From an uncultured Acidobacteriota bacterium (GTDB lineage: Bacteria; Acidobacteriota; Terriglobia; Bryobacterales; Bryobacteraceae): 43,475 nucleotides of DNA. This document shows, one piece after another, positions 41,818 through 43,475 of this stretch. The stretch's first letter is position 1. Every line of letters starts with the position of its first letter. The notes below the pieces were generated by a model, which saw nothing but the letters and a program-made list of their open reading frames with translations, was not told where the DNA came from and did no database searches. The position numbers and the translations under genes are program-made. Location of the stretch: assembly GCA_902825945.1 (NCBI GenBank), contig CADECY010000081.1:1-43475 (forward strand), given 5' to 3'.

Positions 41818-42369
41818 ATGTCGCGATTCACGCTGATTCTCGTCTTGACTCTCTGCCTTTCGGGCCTCGTCTCCGCCCAGGTGACGAAGACCGAAATCAC
41901 CAAGCCCACGACACCGCACGGCGACGCGAAGGCGAACAGCGATTCCGTGCCCGATGTCTACGCGATCTCGGCTAAGATCGAACGCGTAGTGGTGCTGAGA
42001 TTCAAGTATCAAACGGACCTGCTCGCCGGACTCGAAAAGATGGTGGCGGGCGAAAAGATCAAGAACGCGGTGATCCTTTCGGGAATCGGCTCGCTGCGAA
42101 ACTACCACGTCCACTCGGTGAGCAATCGCGAGTTCCCCTCGAAGAACGTGTTCGTCAAGGACCCCGCCGCGCCGGCCGACATCATCAGCATCAACGGCTA
42201 TGTGATCAACGGACGGCTCCATCCGCACATGACGCTTTCGACTGGCGAGCACGCATTCGGCGGACACATCGAGCCGGGGAACACGGTGTTCACCTTCGCG
42301 ATCGTGACGCTCGGGGTGCTCGGTGACGATGTCGACTTGAGCAAAGTGGACGACAAGACGTACCGGTAG
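41818..42369 (+). CDS. Exported PPC/DUF296-domain protein
   Basis: A 183-residue protein with a signal peptide (FTLILVLTLCLSGLVSA, cleavage before QVTK) and one PPC (DUF296) domain at about 50-180. Visible landmarks are ILSGIGSLRNYHVHSV and NGRLHPHMTLSTGEHAFGGHI. The histidines H135, H137, H145 and H150 match the conserved His cluster of bacterial stand-alone PPC proteins, which may bind metal. In plants the domain sits on AT-hook proteins; the bacterial role is unclear. A secreted version is notable. It is divergent from the nurA operon. Confidence 0.85.
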   Translation: MSRFTLILVLTLCLSGLVSAQVTKTEITKPTTPHGDAKANSDSVPDVYAISAKIERVVVLRFKYQTDLLAGLEKMVAGEKIKNAVILSGIGSLRNYHVHSVSNREFPSKNVFVKDPAAPADIISINGYVINGRLHPHMTLSTGEHAFGGHIEPGNTVFTFAIVTLGVLGDDVDLSKVDDKTYR

Positions 42370-42382
42370 AAGCCAGCTTCAA

Positions 42383-42656
42383 TTACGCGGAGAGTGCCGC
42401 GACGAGAACATCTTCCGCCTGAATCCGGTCGAGCGGCTCCATCGACGCCGGTACCAGTGGCAGGAATCCTCGAACTGGTTGGTTCTCCAGCGAAGGATCA
42501 CAACCGGGATCCTTGCGGACACGTTCTGCTGGTGCGGCATTCCATGGGCCACTCGGTCGACCCTTCAGCCCGGCCCATTTGAACGCTGTGAAGCTCATGG
42601 CCTGGCAGGTGGTTTAGGAAATTCACCGGCAAGCACTCGTCGAGCAAGGCCTTCAT
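42383..42656 (-). pseudogene. DUF5615 PIN-like toxin, multiply frameshifted
   Basis: Minus-strand pieces in three frames reassemble a DUF5615 toxin. KALLDECLPVNFLNHLPGHE is at the start (ATG 42656), AFKWAGLKG follows in another frame, then HQQNVSARIPVVILRWRTN in a third, and FLPLVPASMEPLDRIQAEDV at the end. Intact members have about 110-120 residues with a PIN-like fold and act as RNases paired with a DUF433 antitoxin. At least three indels are needed to join the pieces, so the gene is dead unless the local assembly is poor. The antitoxin relic lies directly upstream. Confidence 0.65.
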
Positions 42657-42659
42657 GCG

Positions 42660-42827
42660 GTCTTGGTGAGAAGCGCACAGGCGGCGAAGGCGATGCTCCG
42701 GAAGTCCAGGAACACGTACCGGGTGGGGCGCCGTAGCGGAACTCACCGAGCGGATGGCCACCTTCGAGGTAGTCGATGAGATCTTGAATGGAACAGGGGT
42801 ACCACGGAGGCAGAGAACTCCGTTCAT
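42660..42827 (-). pseudogene. DUF433 antitoxin fragment
   Basis: CLRGTPVP and, one frame away, QDLIDYLEGGHPLGEF match the core of DUF433 antitoxins (CIRGTRVPV...DYLEGG...EF). Restoring one base near 42790 joins them. A third frame gives VFLDF and then LCASHQDR before the toxin start. The 5' part of the domain is missing; the sequence upstream belongs to the CSC-type fragment. Confidence 0.6.
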
Positions 42828-43036
42828 CGCCTCGGGGTCCGAGACCGTGCGGAATTAGCGAACGTGTAGACCCGGCTCGCAATGCCACGCTCGCGCACGA
42901 TCTCGTCGCGTTCCGCCACGCCAACGAACACCGCGTCCGCGGCCTGGTCAGTGCCGCATATGCCGGGACCGATGCATGAGCACGCGAGCACGCATTGCGT
43001 GCCGCCGAGCAATGCCGGGATGAAGCGGCCAATCAT
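42824..43036 (-). pseudogene. Truncated CSC-type secreted protein
   Basis: A 70-codon frame whose first half looks genuine. There is a hydrophobic start (IGRFIPALLGGTQCVLA), then ACSCIGPGICGTDQAADAVFVGVA, the N-terminal signature of TIMP-like CSC-motif secreted proteins common in acidobacteria. These are normally 150-350 residues. After SRVYTF the frame loses character and runs into the DUF433 relic. The ATG overlaps the aminotransferase stop (ATGA), as expected for a once translationally coupled gene. Confidence 0.5.
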
Positions 43037-43475
43037 CCCACGACCTGCGCCCGGATATCCAGCCCCACCTCATCGCTCCACTGGGCGATGATGCGCTCGA
43101 AGATAGGGCCCGCTTTTCCTTCGCCGATCTGCAATCCGTTCACTCGCGTCACCGGAGCCATGCAGTAAGGCGTCGTCGCCAGAAACGCCTCGTCCGCGTT
43201 GATCGCGTCATGGACCTGCAAATCGCGCTCGATGAACGGAATCCCCTGGCTCTCACAGATCCGCCGGATGGTGTCGCGGCTGACGCCGAGCAGGATGTTG
43301 CGCGGAGTGGGTGAAAGTACGGCGCCGTTCTTGACGAACAGCACGTTCGAGCCACTGGTTTCGGTGAGGTTTCCGTCGAGATCGAGCAGCAGTGAGATCG
43401 CGCGCGGGTCGGCGAGCCGCGCCTCGTGGTCGGCCAGCCACCAATGCATGCGGCTGCGGTTCTTCACCTTCGGAA
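43033..43475 (-). CDS. Class IV aminotransferase, partial (BCAT/D-amino-acid aminotransferase-like)
   Basis: The C-terminal 147 or so residues of a PLP fold-type IV enzyme; the N-terminus lies beyond the window. LTETSGSNVLFVKNGAVLSP is the PLP-phosphate-binding loop of the family, followed by RNILLGVSRDTIRRIC and ERDLQVHDAINADEAFLATT. The open frame continues to 43475 with PKVKNRSRMHWWLADH, where the lysine region of the family is expected slightly upstream. It probably transaminates branched-chain or D-amino acids, or acts as an aminodeoxychorismate-lyase-like enzyme. Its stop overlaps the start of the CSC relic. Confidence 0.88.
   Translation of the reverse strand, partial: PKVKNRSRMHWWLADHEARLADPRAISLLLDLDGNLTETSGSNVLFVKNGAVLSPTPRNILLGVSRDTIRRICESQGIPFIERDLQVHDAINADEAFLATTPYCMAPVTRVNGLQIGEGKAGPIFERIIAQWSDEVGLDIRAQVVG

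Noticed and set aside
42364..42378. GAAGCCAGCTTC inverted repeat after the PPC gene
   Set aside because: Four-base stem only; expected by chance.
1..43475. CRISPR arrays, tRNA or rRNA genes, intact insertion sequences, prophage genes
   Set aside because: None recognised on either strand; no direct-repeat/spacer pattern, cloverleaf or transposase motif was seen.

Overview
The window looks like a high-GC chromosome segment from an acidobacterium, probably of the Bryobacter/Solibacter type. That is an inference from gene content: paired DUF1501 and PSCyt2/PSD1 (DUF1549/DUF1553) genes, an Oar-like TonB-dependent receptor with a carboxypeptidase-regulatory domain, an arylsulfatase-type enzyme, an Uma2 endonuclease, a PEP-CTERM signal and a DUF433/DUF5615 toxin-antitoxin relic. 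No rRNA, tRNA, CRISPR array or intact insertion sequence was seen.

Layout. 1-625: gene debris, with an RHS-repeat C-terminal core abutting a truncated enolase-superfamily gene. 815-4993: Tat-exported sulfatase, a GT39-like membrane glycosyltransferase, a TlpA-like thioredoxin and an unknown secreted protein. 5112-8962: a probable compatible-solute locus (GT81-like glucosyl-3-phosphoglycerate synthase, a second GT-A-like protein, a small TM_helix/MscS-like membrane protein) facing a mannosyl-3-phosphoglycerate-phosphatase-type HAD enzyme. 9036-11845: NarX/NarL-type two-component system and an Uma2 protein. 21470-12007 (minus strand): a tight five-gene unit of a PQQ-type sugar dehydrogenase with c-heme motifs followed by two PSCyt2/PSD1-DUF1501 pairs. 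21532-23093: two paralogous tiny secreted-peptide ORFs, each with the same ~105-nt leader, flanking about 1.1 kb of decayed sequence that ends in a frameshifted PEP-CTERM signal.

23134-27224: an esterase, a large exported alpha/beta hydrolase and an oligogalacturonate-lyase-like beta-propeller, pointing to pectin or plant polysaccharide use. 34785-27185 (minus strand): exported glycosidase-like propeller protein, exported HpcH/HpaI aldolase, TonB-dependent receptor and an ATP-dependent DNA ligase in one run. 41340-34850 (minus strand): NurA, HerA, SbcD and SbcC in an overlapping operon, a bacterial counterpart of the archaeal HerA-NurA-Mre11-Rad50 DNA-end-processing cluster. 41818-43475: exported PPC/DUF296 protein, wreckage of a DUF433/DUF5615 pair, a truncated CSC-type secreted protein and the C-terminal part of a class IV aminotransferase.

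The general picture is extracellular polysaccharide use and osmoprotection, with one DNA-repair or defence island. The points I find most worth following are the NurA-HerA-SbcCD operon with an atypical P-loop, the tandem small-peptide genes with duplicated leaders, the PSD1/DUF1501 five-gene unit, and a recurring TAnnnT hexamer exactly 6 nt before start codons that suggests leaderless transcripts.
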